A DNA stretch of 64,000 nt from Thermomicrobiales bacterium (GTDB lineage: Bacteria; Chloroflexota; Chloroflexia; Thermomicrobiales; UBA6265), in assembly GCA_030447415.1 (NCBI GenBank), contig JAUJOZ010000007.1:1-64000 (forward strand), given 5' to 3'. Every line of letters starts with the position of its first letter. Position 1 is the first letter of the stretch. Under the pieces are notes generated by a model that searched no databases, was not told the origin of the DNA, and saw only the letters and a program-made list of their open reading frames with translations. Positions 62,927-64,000 of this stretch are shown piece by piece. The position numbers and the translations under genes are program-made.

Positions 62927-64000
62927 GTGCAGATTTGGCGTTTCGCGCTTGGTGGCCATCGGAGGCATCTGTTCCTGGTTGCCTTCCTCGCGCTCGCCGG
63001 CCTGGTCGCTCAGGCTGGGGTAGCGGCGCAAGAAGGGGTAAGCGGGGAGGTTTCCTTCAGCTTCTGGGGCGACCCGGCTGAGTTACAGGCCTATCAGGCG
63101 GTGGTCGAGGCGTTCGAGGAAGCACACCCGGACGTCGAGGTTGAGATCGTCCACGTGCCGCGGGCGGACGACTTCCAGAGCCGGCTGGCGACAGGGTTCG
63201 CCGCCGGTGATCCCCCCGATGTCTTCCTCATCAATTACCGCCGCTACGCTCAGTATGCCGCCCGCGGCGTGCTGGAGCCGCTCGGCCCGCTCCTGGAGGC
63301 GGACGGGGCCCTCACCGAGGAGGCGTTCTATCCAGAGCCGCTGGATGCTTTCCGTTTCGACGGCGAGCTCGTGTGCCTGCCGCAGAACGTCTCGAGCCTG
63401 GTCGTCTATTACAACCGCGATCTGTTCGAGGCGGCCGGTGTCCCCCTACCGACCGAAGGCTGGACCTGGGATGACTTCCTGGGCGCGGCCAAGGCCCTCA
63501 CCCAGGACGTCGACGGCGACGGACAGACCGACCAGTACGGTCTCGGCGTGGAGAACTCCTTGATCCGCTTTGCCCCCTTCATCTGGCAGGCCGGCGGCGA
63601 GTTGGTCGATGACCTGGAGCGCCCGACCCGGCTGACGATCGACACGCCGGAGGCACGCGCGGGGATCGAGTTCTTCATCGACCTCAGTCTGGAGCACAAG
63701 GTGGTCCCGACCGAAGCAGAGGTCCAGGCCGAGAGCGACGAGGACCGGTTCGCCAACGGGACCACCGCGATGCTCTTGCAGAGCCGGCGCGTCGTGCCGA
63801 CGCTGCGCCAGATCGAGGACTTCACCTGGGACGTCGCGCCGCTGCCGAGGGGGAAGGTTGAGGCTGGCATCCTCCACTCCGACGCCTACTGCATGGCCGC
63901 CGCGGCGGAGGACAAAGAGGCGGCCCGCGCCTTCATCTCGTTCGCCGTCGGTCCCGAGGGCCAACCGATCGCCGCTCAGACGGGCCGGACGGTTCCCTCG
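62927..64000 (+). CDS. Sugar ABC transporter substrate-binding protein, 3' end missing
   Basis: The first 358 residues are present. A signal peptide (about residues 14-36, LFLVAFLALAGLVAQAGVAA) precedes the extracellular-1 family domain: VSFSFWGDPAELQAYQAVVEAFEEAHPDVEVEIVHV, FAAGDPPDVFLINYRRYAQYAARGVLEPLG, LVVYYNRDLFEAAGVPLPTEGWTWDDFLGAAK and later AAAAEDKEAARAFISFAVG. There is no lipobox cysteine, unlike many of this family in Gram-positives. GTG 62927 is chosen because AAAGGAG lies nine bases before it, while the ATG at 62918 touches that site. It is the third gene of the importer operon. Confidence 0.92.
   Translation, partial: MQIWRFALGGHRRHLFLVAFLALAGLVAQAGVAAQEGVSGEVSFSFWGDPAELQAYQAVVEAFEEAHPDVEVEIVHVPRADDFQSRLATGFAAGDPPDVFLINYRRYAQYAARGVLEPLGPLLEADGALTEEAFYPEPLDAFRFDGELVCLPQNVSSLVVYYNRDLFEAAGVPLPTEGWTWDDFLGAAKALTQDVDGDGQTDQYGLGVENSLIRFAPFIWQAGGELVDDLERPTRLTIDTPEARAGIEFFIDLSLEHKVVPTEAEVQAESDEDRFANGTTAMLLQSRRVVPTLRQIEDFTWDVAPLPRGKVEAGILHSDAYCMAAAAEDKEAARAFISFAVGPEGQPIAAQTGRTVPS

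Overview
The window is GC-rich bacterial DNA whose genes mostly start with ATG or GTG. The gene set (form I CO-dehydrogenase-type genes coxG-coxS-coxM, a mreB-mreC-murT-gatD-mreD-PBP2 wall cluster, methylmalonyl-CoA mutase/epimerase/carboxylase, an ECF42 sigma factor with DGPF proteins, two Uma2 proteins, a half-size cyanophycin-synthetase-like Mur ligase) suggests a Chloroflexota bacterium of the Thermomicrobia/Sphaerobacter type. That placement is an inference from gene content; there is no rRNA or tRNA to confirm it.

Region 1 (1-8.2 kb) looks like an accessory or integrative element. It carries a 5'-truncated HTH-type gene, an HNH-like zinc-finger gene with one frameshift, and a 1075-residue family B DNA polymerase with every exonuclease and polymerase motif intact, a long insertion between polymerase motifs A and B, and a C-terminal HTH plus zinc ribbon. 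Facing it is a two-gene operon of a GHKL (Hsp90-like) ATPase and an Mrr-like zinc-ribbon protein, a likely defence pair. A non-coding stretch with three copies of a GGCAGTTTC motif spaced about 106 bp separates this from ordinary chromosome.

Region 2 (8.2-20.5 kb) holds coxG-S-M without coxL, a dolichol-phosphate-mannose-synthase-like glycosyltransferase, a dead tyrosine recombinase fragment, a polysaccharide deacetylase, and the wall-shape cluster. Here the lipid II amidation enzymes MurT and GatD sit inside the rod-shape operon.

Region 3 (20.5-29.5 kb) covers propionate/branched-chain catabolism (methylmalonyl-CoA epimerase, mutase large chain, carboxyltransferase and a putative epsilon-like subunit), endonuclease V, an alpha/beta hydrolase broken by a perfect 52-bp tandem duplication, a DUF402 protein and phosphomannomutase.

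Region 4 (29.7-41 kb) is an accessory stress or resistance region: an ArsR regulator, an ECF42 sigma factor, glyoxalase, cupin, alpha/beta hydrolase, a frameshifted serine beta-lactamase-like gene plus a second fragment of one, an Asp-box propeller protein coupled to a MoaD-like protein ending in GG, three DGPF/YCII proteins, and an LLM oxidoreductase divergent from a hemerythrin-MarR operon across a near-perfect palindrome. Two almost identical promoter-like sequences (TGTCGA, 17 bp, CGA) match the ECF42 promoter as I recall it.

Region 5 (41-64 kb) is mixed housekeeping and transport: Mur ligase, PHP phosphoesterase, a decayed response regulator, MBL-fold hydrolase, two zinc-ribbon membrane proteins, gamma-glutamyltransferase, an ABC exporter, an ECF sigma with a membrane partner, a haloacid dehalogenase, RtcB, two Uma2 genes around a ThDP enzyme, a secreted SH3-lysozyme-fold protein, and a sugar ABC transporter cut by the right edge.

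Four coding frames (HNH-like, mreB, mreC, beta-lactamase) are each repaired by adding one G to a run of G. That pattern points to base-calling error more than to biology, and it should be checked before any of these genes is called a pseudogene.
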